Assembly: GCA_965659415.1 (NCBI GenBank)
Contig: CBFHVA010000007.1
Span: forward strand, 75,759-139,758
Source of the DNA: Phaeocystidibacter sp965659415
GTDB lineage: Bacteria > Bacteroidota > Bacteroidia > Flavobacteriales > Schleiferiaceae
Length of the DNA: 64,000 nt
Direction of reading: 5' to 3'
Part shown: one piece after another, positions 39,292 to 47,457 of the stretch
How positions within the stretch are numbered: position 1 is the first letter of the stretch
Layout: every line of letters starts with the position of its first letter
Translations under genes and position numbers: made by a program
The notes under the pieces: model-generated
What the model was told of the DNA's origin: nothing
Seen by the model: the letters and a program-made list of their open reading frames with translations, nothing else
Database searches by the model: none

Positions 39292-40191
39292 GCCACTGTT
39301 TTCAAGGACTTGCGCTTTCAAGTCCATTACGTCACCACAAACAATAAAGCGGGAATCGAGCTTACTGGCGTCGAAATTATAGAGCTGACGTCCACTGACA
39401 TACCATGAAATCTCTCTTGAACCGAGCACTTCTAAGGCTCGTTTGAAGTAGTTCTTGAGGTCGCCCTCATATGGATTAGTGGTAAAAATGCTCACAAAAG
39501 AATCAACATGCACCTTCTCTATCACCTCACGCAAATAATCAACAGGTACTGCTTGACCGAGGTATATTACCCTATGACCGGCGTTTTTAAGCAAGTAGTT
39601 AATATATAACAAGCCTAATTCATGAAGCTCATCGGCCGGTAGGTAAAGTAAATAGGTCTTTTTCTCTTTATCTCTTTGGGGCTCAATAACGCTATCGATG
39701 GCCACATAGAGCTTTTGCTTGATTAAATTGGATGCGAAATGCTCGTGACTAATACTGATGGTGTTTGTTTGCCAGAGTAACCCAACTTGCTGTATAAACC
39801 CACCCACAATCTTGGTGAAGGCCTCCTCCGTTCCAACAGTGGCCATGCTGTTAGTTAAGATTCGATCAAACAACAATTCGTTGTAATCGAGCATAGCTAT
39901 CTTGAGACCGTTGATTTGACTTTCGTAGTTACCTTGGTACCTAGAGGCATCCAATACATGCATATGACGTTCATCATCAGACATCTCAGCCACCTTCGAG
40001 ATCTTCATCCCGCTGTGTACAAGGACGGCCACATTCAATAAACGCTTTAAATCTCCATCCCGATAAAAACGAATATTCGTAGAGGTCCGCTCAGGACTCA
40101 CTATAGAATACCTTGACTCCCATATTCGAATGGTGTGGGCCTTTACACCTGTGAGGTGTTCCAAGTCTTTTATGGAGTATTTACTCTGCAC
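39277..40191 (-). CDS. CarH/LitR-like B12-binding MerR regulator (candidate photoreceptor)
   Basis: 304 residues: MerR winged-helix domain (YSIKDLEHLTGVKAHTIRIWESRY, ~5-28), four-helix cap domain and cobalamin-binding Rossmann domain. The cap has the Wx9EH motif (Trp140, Glu150, His151) of adenosylcobalamin photoreceptors. The B12 lower-ligand motif ExHxxG is present as ELHELG with His190. The position corresponding to the bis-His ligand of Thermus CarH (immediately after the Trp) is Gln141. Such proteins repress carotenoid genes in the dark and release DNA when light breaks the Co-C bond. The start is GTG at 40191, 30 bases below a TAACTTTG promoter with the same half-site layout as the sigma operon. 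Confidence 0.88.
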   Translation of the reverse strand: MQSKYSIKDLEHLTGVKAHTIRIWESRYSIVSPERTSTNIRFYRDGDLKRLLNVAVLVHSGMKISKVAEMSDDERHMHVLDASRYQGNYESQINGLKIAMLDYNELLFDRILTNSMATVGTEEAFTKIVGGFIQQVGLLWQTNTISISHEHFASNLIKQKLYVAIDSVIEPQRDKEKKTYLLYLPADELHELGLLYINYLLKNAGHRVIYLGQAVPVDYLREVIEKVHVDSFVSIFTTNPYEGDLKNYFKRALEVLGSREISWYVSGRQLYNFDASKLDSRFIVCGDVMDLKAQVLENSGVKQA

Positions 40192-40204
40192 GGACTTTAA
40201 TTCT

Positions 40205-40232
40205 GTTTAAGAATATAACAGCAAAGTTAGAC
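40205..40232 (-). promoter_or_regulatory. Promoter of the CarH-like gene with 21-bp spaced half sites
   Basis: TAACTTTG (minus strand, 40229-40222) is an exact -7 element. GTTTAAG (40205) and GTTAGAC (40226) lie 21 bp apart around it, the same offset as GTTCAAC/GTTAAAC around the sigma-gene promoter. This suggests autoregulation. Confidence 0.58.
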
Positions 40233-40269
40233 AAATGTGCTATAAATCGAGATTTTATTTTAAATACCA

Positions 40270-40296
40270 TTGATCAACGTCGAATCCCTACCTTTG
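40270..40296 (+). promoter_or_regulatory. -33/-7 promoter of prfC
   Basis: TTG (40270-40272) and TACCTTTG (40289-40296, exact TAnnTTTG) are 19 bases apart, start to start. The leader to the ATG at 40323 is about 20 bases. Confidence 0.65.
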
Positions 40297-40322
40297 CCCG
40301 CTAGCTAAAAGATGCTGACTAC

Positions 40323-41903
40323 ATGGGCTTTTTAGAGGAGATTCGCAGAAGAAGAACGTTTGGAATTATTTCTCACCCAGATGCGGGTAAAACCACGCTC
40401 ACGGAGAAGTTATTGCTATTTGGAGGAGCAATTCAGGAAGCAGGGGCCGTTAAGTCCAACAAGATTAAGAAGGCGGCTACTTCCGACTTCATGGAAATTG
40501 AAAAGCAAAGAGGAATCTCTGTGGCCACCTCCGTGATGGGTTTTGAATATCGCGATAAGAAGATCAATATCTTGGACACCCCTGGACACCAGGATTTCGC
40601 TGAAGATACGTATCGAACACTGACCGCTGTTGACAGCGTAATAGTGGTTATCGACGTGGCCAAAGGGGTTGAGGCTCAAACGGAGAAATTGGTAGAGGTT
40701 TGTCGCATGCGCGATACGCCCATGATCATCTTCATCAACAAACTCGACCGTGAAGGTAAAGATGCCTTTGACTTATTGGACGAGGTGGAACAAAAGCTCG
40801 GATTGCGACTTTGCCCTCTCTCCTGGCCTATTGGCATGGGACAGCAGTTCAAAGGCGTGTACAATATGTATGGAAAGAATCTTCAATTATTCAGCCCAAA
40901 CAACAAGCAGCGCATAGCCGAGTCAATCGATTTCGATAACATTGATGATCCGAGTCTGGACACACATATTGGAGAAACAGAGGCCGCAGCATTAAGAGAA
41001 GAAGTAGAACTCGTTCATGGAGTTTATCCGGAATTTTCAAAAGCAGAGTACGATAGTGGACAACTATCCCCTGTTTTCTTTGGCTCAGCATTAAATAATT
41101 TCGGAGTCAAAGAACTGCTCGACTGTTTCGTCGATATTGCACCCTCTCCTCAACCAAAAGACGCTGAGGAACGCAATGTCCTGCCAGAGGAAAAGAATTT
41201 CTCCGGATTCGTATTTAAGATTCATGCGAACATTGATCCGAATCACCGTTCACGAATCGCCTTTGTAAAGGTGGTTTCTGGTTTATTTGAGCGCAATAAA
41301 AATTATAAGCACGTTCGGCTCAATAAAAGCTTCAAGTTCAGCAGTCCTACCTCCTTTATGGCATCGAAGAAAGAAATTGTTGAAGCCGCTTATCCTGGGG
41401 ATATCGTGGGTTTACCTGATACAGGTAACTTTCGGATAGGTGACACCATTACCTTGAACGAGGATCTCCACTATACCGGCATTCCATCTTTTTCTCCAGA
41501 ACACTTCCGATTCATCAATAATGCAGACCCGATGAAGGCGAAGCAGTTGAACAAAGGAATTGATCAATTGATGGACGAAGGTGTTGCTCAGCTCTTCACA
41601 CTTATCCAGAACGGACGTAAAATCATTGGAACGGTTGGTGCCCTCCAGTATGAAGTGATACAATATCGATTGGAACATGAGTACAATGCCAAGTGCAGCT
41701 ATGAGAATTTCCCAGCTTACAAAGCATGCTGGGTTGAAAGCAGCAATGACGCTCAATTAGAAGAATTTAAGCGCTTGAAACAACGATATCTCGCCGAAGA
41801 CAAGTTCGGCAAACTGGTTTTCCTAGCTGATTCAGCCTTTGGACTACAAATGGCTCAAGATAAATTCGACCAGATTAAGTTTCACATGAAGAGTGAATTC
41901 TAA
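40323..41903 (+). CDS. prfC: Peptide chain release factor 3
   Basis: 526 residues. The GTPase motifs are SHPDAGKTTLTEKLL (P-loop), DTPGHQDFAEDTYRTL and NKLDRE. Domains II and III follow, as in RF3; the C-terminus lacks EF-G domain IV. RF3 recycles RF1 and RF2 from the ribosome after termination. The length and N-terminus (MGFLEEIRRRRTFGIISHPDAGKT) match the family. The stop codon overlaps that of the convergent ArsC-like gene by 4 bases (CTAA). Confidence 0.96.
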   Translation: MGFLEEIRRRRTFGIISHPDAGKTTLTEKLLLFGGAIQEAGAVKSNKIKKAATSDFMEIEKQRGISVATSVMGFEYRDKKINILDTPGHQDFAEDTYRTLTAVDSVIVVIDVAKGVEAQTEKLVEVCRMRDTPMIIFINKLDREGKDAFDLLDEVEQKLGLRLCPLSWPIGMGQQFKGVYNMYGKNLQLFSPNNKQRIAESIDFDNIDDPSLDTHIGETEAAALREEVELVHGVYPEFSKAEYDSGQLSPVFFGSALNNFGVKELLDCFVDIAPSPQPKDAEERNVLPEEKNFSGFVFKIHANIDPNHRSRIAFVKVVSGLFERNKNYKHVRLNKSFKFSSPTSFMASKKEIVEAAYPGDIVGLPDTGNFRIGDTITLNEDLHYTGIPSFSPEHFRFINNADPMKAKQLNKGIDQLMDEGVAQLFTLIQNGRKIIGTVGALQYEVIQYRLEHEYNAKCSYENFPAYKACWVESSNDAQLEEFKRLKQRYLAEDKFGKLVFLADSAFGLQMAQDKFDQIKFHMKSEF

Positions 41904-42280
41904 GCAATCTTGCTTGAAGGAACGGCAAGTTTGAAAATCGCCGTTGGCGTATCACAAATCACCACCTTGCCATGATACATAGCCACTGGTGCACGCAGTA
42001 GCTCCGGGCGTCGCTTGATGGCCTCTAGCCACATAGCTGGTTTGATTTCGCTCCCGCGATGGACTCTTTGATATTCCCGATCTGCTTTATTCAAGAGCTT
42101 TTTCGCATCTACTCCAAGTCCATCCACCATCAATCTAAACATGGTGCCGGAAATAGCGACGGAATTGACTTCCTGTTTATTGATTCGAGAAGTAATAGTG
42201 GTTGCCAATGCGAGCGTTTGACGGTCGCGTGAGTTATTGGCATTGTACAGAAGCGTCAGCTCGTCCTTTGAAATATGCAT
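41900..42280 (-). CDS. ArsC-fold protein without the catalytic cysteine
   Basis: 126 residues. The N-terminus LTLLYNANNSRDRQTLALA aligns with the arsenate reductase loop YxNPxCSKSRQTLALL. The C-terminus LRAPVAMYHGKVVICDTPTAIFKL aligns with the LxRPIV...AVIGRP region. The reactive cysteine is replaced by asparagine (NANNSRDR) and the only cysteine lies near the end, so thiol-dependent arsenate reduction is not possible. Spx-like regulators share the fold and use the N-terminal CxxC, also absent here. It is probably a non-enzymatic or regulatory derivative; its partner is unknown. It overlaps prfC tail-to-tail by 4 bases. Confidence 0.72.
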   Translation of the reverse strand: MHISKDELTLLYNANNSRDRQTLALATTITSRINKQEVNSVAISGTMFRLMVDGLGVDAKKLLNKADREYQRVHRGSEIKPAMWLEAIKRRPELLRAPVAMYHGKVVICDTPTAIFKLAVPSSKIA

Positions 42281-42353
42281 GTCGGCAGGGCTCTTGATGA
42301 TTGTTCCTCAGTAAGGTACGAATATGCCTACCACATTGTCAACTTTAACTTAT

Positions 42354-42390
42354 CAACAAAAAAAGGCGATGAACATATATTCACCGCCTT
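42354..42390 (-). terminator. Terminator after fabI
   Basis: On the minus strand AAGGCG-g-TGAA (42390 downwards) pairs with TTCA-t-CGCCTT around a short AT loop, followed by a T-run (TTTTTTTG). It begins 23 bases after the fabI stop codon. Confidence 0.85.
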
Positions 42391-42412
42391 GTAATATGCT
42401 CGAAGGTAGGAA

Positions 42413-43234
42413 TTACTCCTCTCCTCCCATAAATTGATCCATCACCATATCACTTACACCCACATTGGAGAAACCTCCATCGTGGAAGAGATTTTGCATG
42501 GTCACTTTTTTGGTTAAATCACTGAATAAGGTTACGCAGTACGATGCACATTCATCTGCATTAGCGTTGCCTAAAGGCGACATTTTCTCTGCATAAGCCA
42601 CAAATCCATCAAATCCTTTCACACCTGACCCAGCAGTAGTCATGGTTGGTGATTGACTTATGGTATTCACTCGAACATTCTTTTTTACACCCCAGTGATA
42701 GCCAAAGCTTCGCGCAATAGATTCCAGATAAGCCTTGTTATCAGCCATATCATTGTAATCTGGGAAAGTACGCTGTGCGGCCATGTAGGTGAGTCCTAGG
42801 ATACTCCCCCATTCATTCATTGCATCAAGATTCCATGCGGTTTGCATCACCTTGTGAAAAGAAACAGCCGAAACATCCCATCCCTTCTGCAGCCAATCGT
42901 AATTGAGCTCAGTGTAATGCTTTCCCTTTCGAACGTTTACTGACATTCCGATGGAATGTAAAACAAAATCCAAGGGGCCACCTAATTCTTCAACAGCTCC
43001 CTTAAACAAATTCTCCAAATCTTCCATGCTCGTGGCATCGGCGGGAATTACCTTTGAACCGGTGGCTCCAGCCAATTCATTGATTTCACCCATTCTCATG
43101 GCAATTGGCGCGTTGGTAAGCACGAAGCTCGCACCCTGTTCATGACACTGCTCTGCTACTTTCCACGCAATAGACTCCTTATTTAGCGCTCCAAAGATGA
43201 TTCCTCTCTTTCCTGCGAGTAAATTGTTCGACAT
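42413..43234 (-). CDS. fabI: Enoyl-[acyl-carrier-protein] reductase (NADH), FabI type
   Basis: 273 residues. The Rossmann start GKRGIIFGALNKESIAWKVA, HSIGM, and the catalytic Tyr-x6-Lys in FPDYNDMADNKAYLESIARS identify FabI. It reduces the enoyl-ACP double bond at the end of each fatty-acid elongation cycle. The length is within the family range. A terminator follows. It lies downstream of recN on the same strand with a 47-base gap, so it probably has its own promoter, although no clear TAnnTTTG is visible there. Confidence 0.95.
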   Translation of the reverse strand: MSNNLLAGKRGIIFGALNKESIAWKVAEQCHEQGASFVLTNAPIAMRMGEINELAGATGSKVIPADATSMEDLENLFKGAVEELGGPLDFVLHSIGMSVNVRKGKHYTELNYDWLQKGWDVSAVSFHKVMQTAWNLDAMNEWGSILGLTYMAAQRTFPDYNDMADNKAYLESIARSFGYHWGVKKNVRVNTISQSPTMTTAGSGVKGFDGFVAYAEKMSPLGNANADECASYCVTLFSDLTKKVTMQNLFHDGGFSNVGVSDMVMDQFMGGEE

Positions 43235-43281
43235 ATATATATTGGTTAATTGCTTAGTTCGTGGGCTAAGATAATCATTCC

Positions 43282-44937
43282 CTAGTGAGACGATAATAAT
43301 TCCTGCGCATTCGCGCGTGCAGCCTCACTTATTTGATCTCCACTCAAGATGCGAGAAATCTCGTCAATTCGAGAATCTGTATCGAGAAGATGGATTCGTG
43401 TTCTTGTATTTCCATTGCTTTCTTCCTTGATTACCTTGTAGTGATAAGCACCGGAAGCGGCAATCTGTGGAAGATGCGTGATGGCGAGAACCTGCATTTG
43501 TGTGCCCATATTACTCAAGATGTCGGCTACTCTTCGAGCTGTTTCGCCGCTAATACCCGTATCAATTTCGTCAAAGACTATGGTTGGTAAACTTTTCGAA
43601 GCGCTCATGATGGCTTTTAAAGCGAGCATAACTCTCGAAAGCTCGCCGCCCGATGCCACCTGATGTAACGGCTTGGCGGTTTGACCCTTATTGGCTGTAA
43701 ACACCCATTCAAGCTGATCATAGCCAGATGAATCTGGTAATTCTTTGGCATTTAACACCAAACTCACCTGTGCGTTCGGCATGTTTAATTTAGATAATAG
43801 ATCCTGAATCCGACCTTCTATCTCTTCCAGAGCATTCTTTCTAGAGGTTGTCAATCGCTTTCCGGCCGAAGCCAAAGCAACTTCAGTGCGTTGCAAAACA
43901 CTGCGAGCCTCCTCAATGCGGTTCTCCATATTGGCAAAATCACTGAGCTGCTTTTCAAGCGTGGATTGTATGGAGATCAACTCCTCCAAATTTAGCGCCT
44001 TGTGCTTTGCCTTCAGATGTTGCAAGGTGCTCATCCTGTCGTCGAGCTCGCGCAATCGGCGCGGCTCGGCATCGCCTCCATCACTCAATCCTGACAATTC
44101 ACTTTGAATATCGTCGAGTTCTATCTGGACGCTTTCTAAGCGATCCTTCAATGCGCGGACCCTATCATCAAAACGTGCCGCAGCAGACAAGGCTAAACGC
44201 AAAGCTTCAAACTGGTCAGATAAACCACCTTCAGATTCGTATACGCCGTTTGCCTGGGCTAGTGATTCCGTCACTTCTTCTACATGCTGTAAGCGCTTTA
44301 GCTCCTCCTCTATTTCCTCTTCTTCGTCAGGATGATCAAGTTTTGCAGCTTCTAACTCATCAAAAAGAAACTGCAGGTAATCCATATCCTGGCCCTTTGT
44401 GAGCTCATCTTCAATAGCTAACAAATCTTGCTTGGCGCTTTTCCAAGCCGAATAACAATCTACAAAGGACTTTAGCTCAGAACTATTACTAGCAAAATAA
44501 TCGATGAGCGCTAGCTGAAACTTGCTATCTCTTAATAGCAGGGTATCATTTTGAGAATGAATATCGATGAGTCTTTCGGCGATAGCACTTAGATCACCTA
44601 ATCGCGCAGGAGTATCATTAATGAATGCTCGGGATTTGCCGCTAGGAAGAATTTCTCTACGCAAAATGGACTCTTCGGCATAATCCAAGTCGAGCTCATC
44701 GAACATTGATTCCAGACCGTAATTCCCTAGCTGAACCGTTAATTCAACCACACATTTCTTATCGCTATCCAGAGCGGATTTAAGATTGGCGCGCTCACCA
44801 AGCGCTAACCCCATCGCACCTAATAAAATTGATTTACCCGCACCCGTTTCGCCAGTAATGCTCGAAAAACCAGCATTAAATCCAATCGACAGTTCATCGA
44901 TTAGGGCATAGTTCTTAACGTGTAAATGGGTAATCAT
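43282..44937 (-). CDS. recN: DNA repair protein RecN
   Basis: 551 residues of an SMC-like ATPase. An N-terminal Walker A (SITGETGAGKSILLGAMGLALGER) is followed by long coiled coils with a central break, signature VASGGELSRVMLALK, and Walker B TIVFDEIDTGISGE. RecN binds broken DNA ends and holds sister chromatids during double-strand break repair. An exact TATATTTG promoter element (44956-44963) lies 18 bases upstream of the ATG. The gene follows DUF4835 and coaBC, a common order in the phylum. Confidence 0.95.
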   Translation of the reverse strand: MITHLHVKNYALIDELSIGFNAGFSSITGETGAGKSILLGAMGLALGERANLKSALDSDKKCVVELTVQLGNYGLESMFDELDLDYAEESILRREILPSGKSRAFINDTPARLGDLSAIAERLIDIHSQNDTLLLRDSKFQLALIDYFASNSSELKSFVDCYSAWKSAKQDLLAIEDELTKGQDMDYLQFLFDELEAAKLDHPDEEEEIEEELKRLQHVEEVTESLAQANGVYESEGGLSDQFEALRLALSAAARFDDRVRALKDRLESVQIELDDIQSELSGLSDGGDAEPRRLRELDDRMSTLQHLKAKHKALNLEELISIQSTLEKQLSDFANMENRIEEARSVLQRTEVALASAGKRLTTSRKNALEEIEGRIQDLLSKLNMPNAQVSLVLNAKELPDSSGYDQLEWVFTANKGQTAKPLHQVASGGELSRVMLALKAIMSASKSLPTIVFDEIDTGISGETARRVADILSNMGTQMQVLAITHLPQIAASGAYHYKVIKEESNGNTRTRIHLLDTDSRIDEISRILSGDQISEAARANAQELLSSH

Positions 44938-44955
44938 TCATTCAGCGTTGAAGAA

Positions 44956-44963
44956 CAAATATA
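44956..44963 (-). promoter_or_regulatory. TATATTTG -7 element for recN
   Basis: An exact TAnnTTTG on the minus strand, 18 bases upstream of the recN ATG, in the 65-base gap after the DUF4835 gene. Confidence 0.55.
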
Positions 44964-45002
44964 GAAAGTAGGAACGGGCTAAGCGGCGCTTTGAAAGAAG
45001 AA

Positions 45003-45914
45003 TCAGTTGGCTTGAAGAATAGCATCGTAATCTGAGCTGCGGGGACCATCAATAGTCTGCAAAATCTGAACTAAATCGCGATTTTCCATAGTTGGACCGC
45101 CAGAGAAGATGTTGATAATCTCATCACTCTTCGCCTCCATGAAAAGCTGAACAATAAAGGAACCAGGACGTCTGCGATGTACGTCTTGAAGAGACATTAA
45201 GCTATTCTTGATCTGCAGTTTAGCGGACTCTTGTTGATTTTGATCGTACATCTTATCCAGCCCTAGGCGATGATAGGTGTACAAGGTATTCACAACCTGT
45301 GAAAAGGCTGGATTCAACAAATTATCCACCATCCAGTAACGATTTCGATTACTCTCAAATGACCTCCAACCTGTGGCGCTATTATCGTTCTGGGCTGTTG
45401 CCGTAATGGCTTGGGCTTTCACGTAATACAGCTCTCCACCTCCCGGCACATAGGTGTCGTGATCCATGCCGATGATGATGTATGTATAGAACGCCAGAAT
45501 AGAAGTTAAGTTGCTGAGATGCTGATTCTCAATATAGTCGATAGGTTGACCCTCCACATACTCAAAGGCAATATCCGTATCAATCCAGTTCAATACAGGA
45601 GACAAATACGTACTCCTGTAAATCGGACGGCTGTAGTTTACTTGTAGTTGCCCTCTAAACCTTCCATTATCCTGATTGTACTCATTGATGGTAAACACGA
45701 AGGAGCAAGCAATTCGTTCTTCAGGCTCATACTCTTCTCGTGTCCATTTACGACCGTTCATAAATTCATTTAGTCGTGTCTCCAGATTTATAAACACCGA
45801 CTTATCCGTGATTTGAACCGCTGGTGCTTGAACGCGAACCGTTGCCTGTAAATCCTGGGCCTGCGAACCAGCACTGAAGAGAAGAGCGAAAATAACGAGT
45901 ATATATCTATGCAT
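45003..45914 (-). CDS. DUF4835 secreted protein
   Basis: 303 residues with a signal peptide (MHRYILVIFALLFSAGSQAQ). The mature sequence (LQATVRVQAPAVQITDKSVFINLETRLNEFMNGRKWT..., FRGQLQVNYSRPIYRSTY, GMDHDTYVPGGGELYYVKAQ) is the DUF4835 family, found almost only in Bacteroidota between coaBC and recN. The function is unknown; a periplasmic or outer-membrane location is expected. I start at the ATG at 45914, which gives a clean signal peptide and an 8-base overlap with the coaBC stop. A start 12 codons upstream would precede the signal peptide with a polar segment. Confidence 0.88.
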   Translation of the reverse strand: MHRYILVIFALLFSAGSQAQDLQATVRVQAPAVQITDKSVFINLETRLNEFMNGRKWTREEYEPEERIACSFVFTINEYNQDNGRFRGQLQVNYSRPIYRSTYLSPVLNWIDTDIAFEYVEGQPIDYIENQHLSNLTSILAFYTYIIIGMDHDTYVPGGGELYYVKAQAITATAQNDNSATGWRSFESNRNRYWMVDNLLNPAFSQVVNTLYTYHRLGLDKMYDQNQQESAKLQIKNSLMSLQDVHRRRPGSFIVQLFMEAKSDEIINIFSGGPTMENRDLVQILQTIDGPRSSDYDAILQAN

Positions 45915-47112
45915 GCTTTGCAAGAATCTGATCAAAGATGAATGAAGCAATTTCAGACTTTGACATCAACGCGGATTCCACACGATTCTTATCTGAATCA
46001 AAAATGATCACTTTATTCGTGTCGTGACCAAACCCCGCTCCTTCGTCACGTAAACTATTGAGGACAATCATATTAAGATTCTTTCTTTCAAGTTTACCTA
46101 AAGCGTATTCTTCTTCATTTTGAGTTTCTAAGGCAAAGCCCACGAGAAACTGGCCTGCCTGCTTATTGGAACCAATTTGAGCGAGTATATCCTTGGTTGG
46201 AATCAATTCGATGTTCCATTCTGAATTACTCTTCTTCTGTTTGCTATCCAAGGTATGCTTTGGTGCATAATCTGAAACAGCAGCTGCTAAAATGATGATA
46301 TCTGCAGAGGGTGCCAGCTTAACAGTTGCGTCGTACATCTCGGCCGCCGATTCCACCCGAGTGAGGTTTAAATTTGAATGCTCTAACTCGATGCTCGAAG
46401 GCCCTAGGACGAAATCAACCTTTGCTCCCATTTCAAGAGCTACGCTGCACAAGGCCGCAGCCATCTTACCGCTCGATCGATTTCCAATGAAGCGAACCGC
46501 GTCGATAGCCTCATAAGTGGGGCCACCATTTATCAACACACGCTTGCCAGAAAGCGGTTGACTCCTTTGCAGGTAATCTGAAATGAATTGAACGATATTC
46601 TCTGGTTCGGCCATTCTTCCCTTACCTTCTAGCCCACTGGCCAACTCACCTTCTTCTGAAGGAATGATGAGGTTACCAAAAGATTCCAATCGTTGAAGAT
46701 TCTCTTGGTTCGCAGGATGTGCGTACATGTCGAGATCCATAGCAGGAGCTACAAAGACTGGACATTTAGCTGAAGCGTAGGTTGCTGTGAGCAGGTTATC
46801 GCATTGCCCACTAGCCATCTTGCTTATTGTATTCGATGAGGCTGGCGCCACGATGAAAAGGTCGGCCCAAAGACCCAGATCCACATGATTATTCCACACT
46901 TGGGAACCAAAATCGTCATTGGTGAATGAATCGAGAACTGGATTCTTACTAAGGGTTGACAAAGTCAATGGAGCAACAAAATCCGATGCTGTAGGCGTTA
47001 ATACAACACGCACTTCAGCACCGGATTTGATTAAGAGTCGGACTAAATGAGCCGACTTATAGGCCGCAATGCTGCCGGTAACTCCGAGAAGGACTTTTTT
47101 CCCTTGCAGCAT
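45907..47112 (-). CDS. coaBC: Bifunctional phosphopantothenoylcysteine decarboxylase/synthetase
   Basis: 401 residues. The N-terminal flavin-dependent decarboxylase domain shows VLLGVTGSIAAYKSAHLVR and a PASANT-type motif, APASSNTISKMASG. The C-terminal synthetase domain shows VLINGGPTYEAIDAVRFIGNRSSGKMA and AAAVSDYAP. It makes 4'-phosphopantetheine from phosphopantothenate and cysteine for coenzyme A. It sits 9 bases downstream of the omega-like gene within the bamD-rpoZ-coaBC-DUF4835 operon. Confidence 0.95.
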   Translation of the reverse strand: MLQGKKVLLGVTGSIAAYKSAHLVRLLIKSGAEVRVVLTPTASDFVAPLTLSTLSKNPVLDSFTNDDFGSQVWNNHVDLGLWADLFIVAPASSNTISKMASGQCDNLLTATYASAKCPVFVAPAMDLDMYAHPANQENLQRLESFGNLIIPSEEGELASGLEGKGRMAEPENIVQFISDYLQRSQPLSGKRVLINGGPTYEAIDAVRFIGNRSSGKMAAALCSVALEMGAKVDFVLGPSSIELEHSNLNLTRVESAAEMYDATVKLAPSADIIILAAAVSDYAPKHTLDSKQKKSNSEWNIELIPTKDILAQIGSNKQAGQFLVGFALETQNEEEYALGKLERKNLNMIVLNSLRDEGAGFGHDTNKVIIFDSDKNRVESALMSKSEIASFIFDQILAKHA

Positions 47113-47121
47113 AAAAGCGAT

Positions 47122-47457
47122 TTAGAAGATCTTCTTTACGTCTTCTGGATAACGTGTGTAAACGTTATTCTCCATCCATTCCTGCATGGCCAAAGCCACA
47201 GGCTTAGGGAGGCTTTCGTAAAAACGAGAAACTTCAATTTGCTCTTTGTTCTCAAAAATCTCTTCTAGATTCTCAGAATGCGTAGCAAACTCTTCCAATT
47301 TTTCGTGGAGCTCTTCGCGGATCTCATCATTGATTTGATCTGCACGACGAGCGATCATTACTAGTGATTCGTAAATGTTCTCGGTAGGTGCATCTACTTC
47401 ATTTAGGTTGCGCGTAACTGTTGTGCGCGCGGCAGGGCTTTTCTTATAATCCATCAA
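47122..47457 (-). CDS. Bacteroidota omega-like RNA polymerase subunit
   Basis: 111 residues. The phrase NIYESLVMIARRADQINDEIREELHEKLEEF matches the divergent omega (RpoZ) proteins of Bacteroidota, including the NIYES.. RA.QI core that wraps the beta-prime C-terminus. It promotes RNA polymerase assembly. The start overlaps the bamD stop by 4 bases; Met1 or Met2 may be used. It is longer at the C-terminus than E. coli omega, as usual for the phylum. Confidence 0.85.
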   Translation of the reverse strand: MMDYKKSPAARTTVTRNLNEVDAPTENIYESLVMIARRADQINDEIREELHEKLEEFATHSENLEEIFENKEQIEVSRFYESLPKPVALAMQEWMENNVYTRYPEDVKKIF

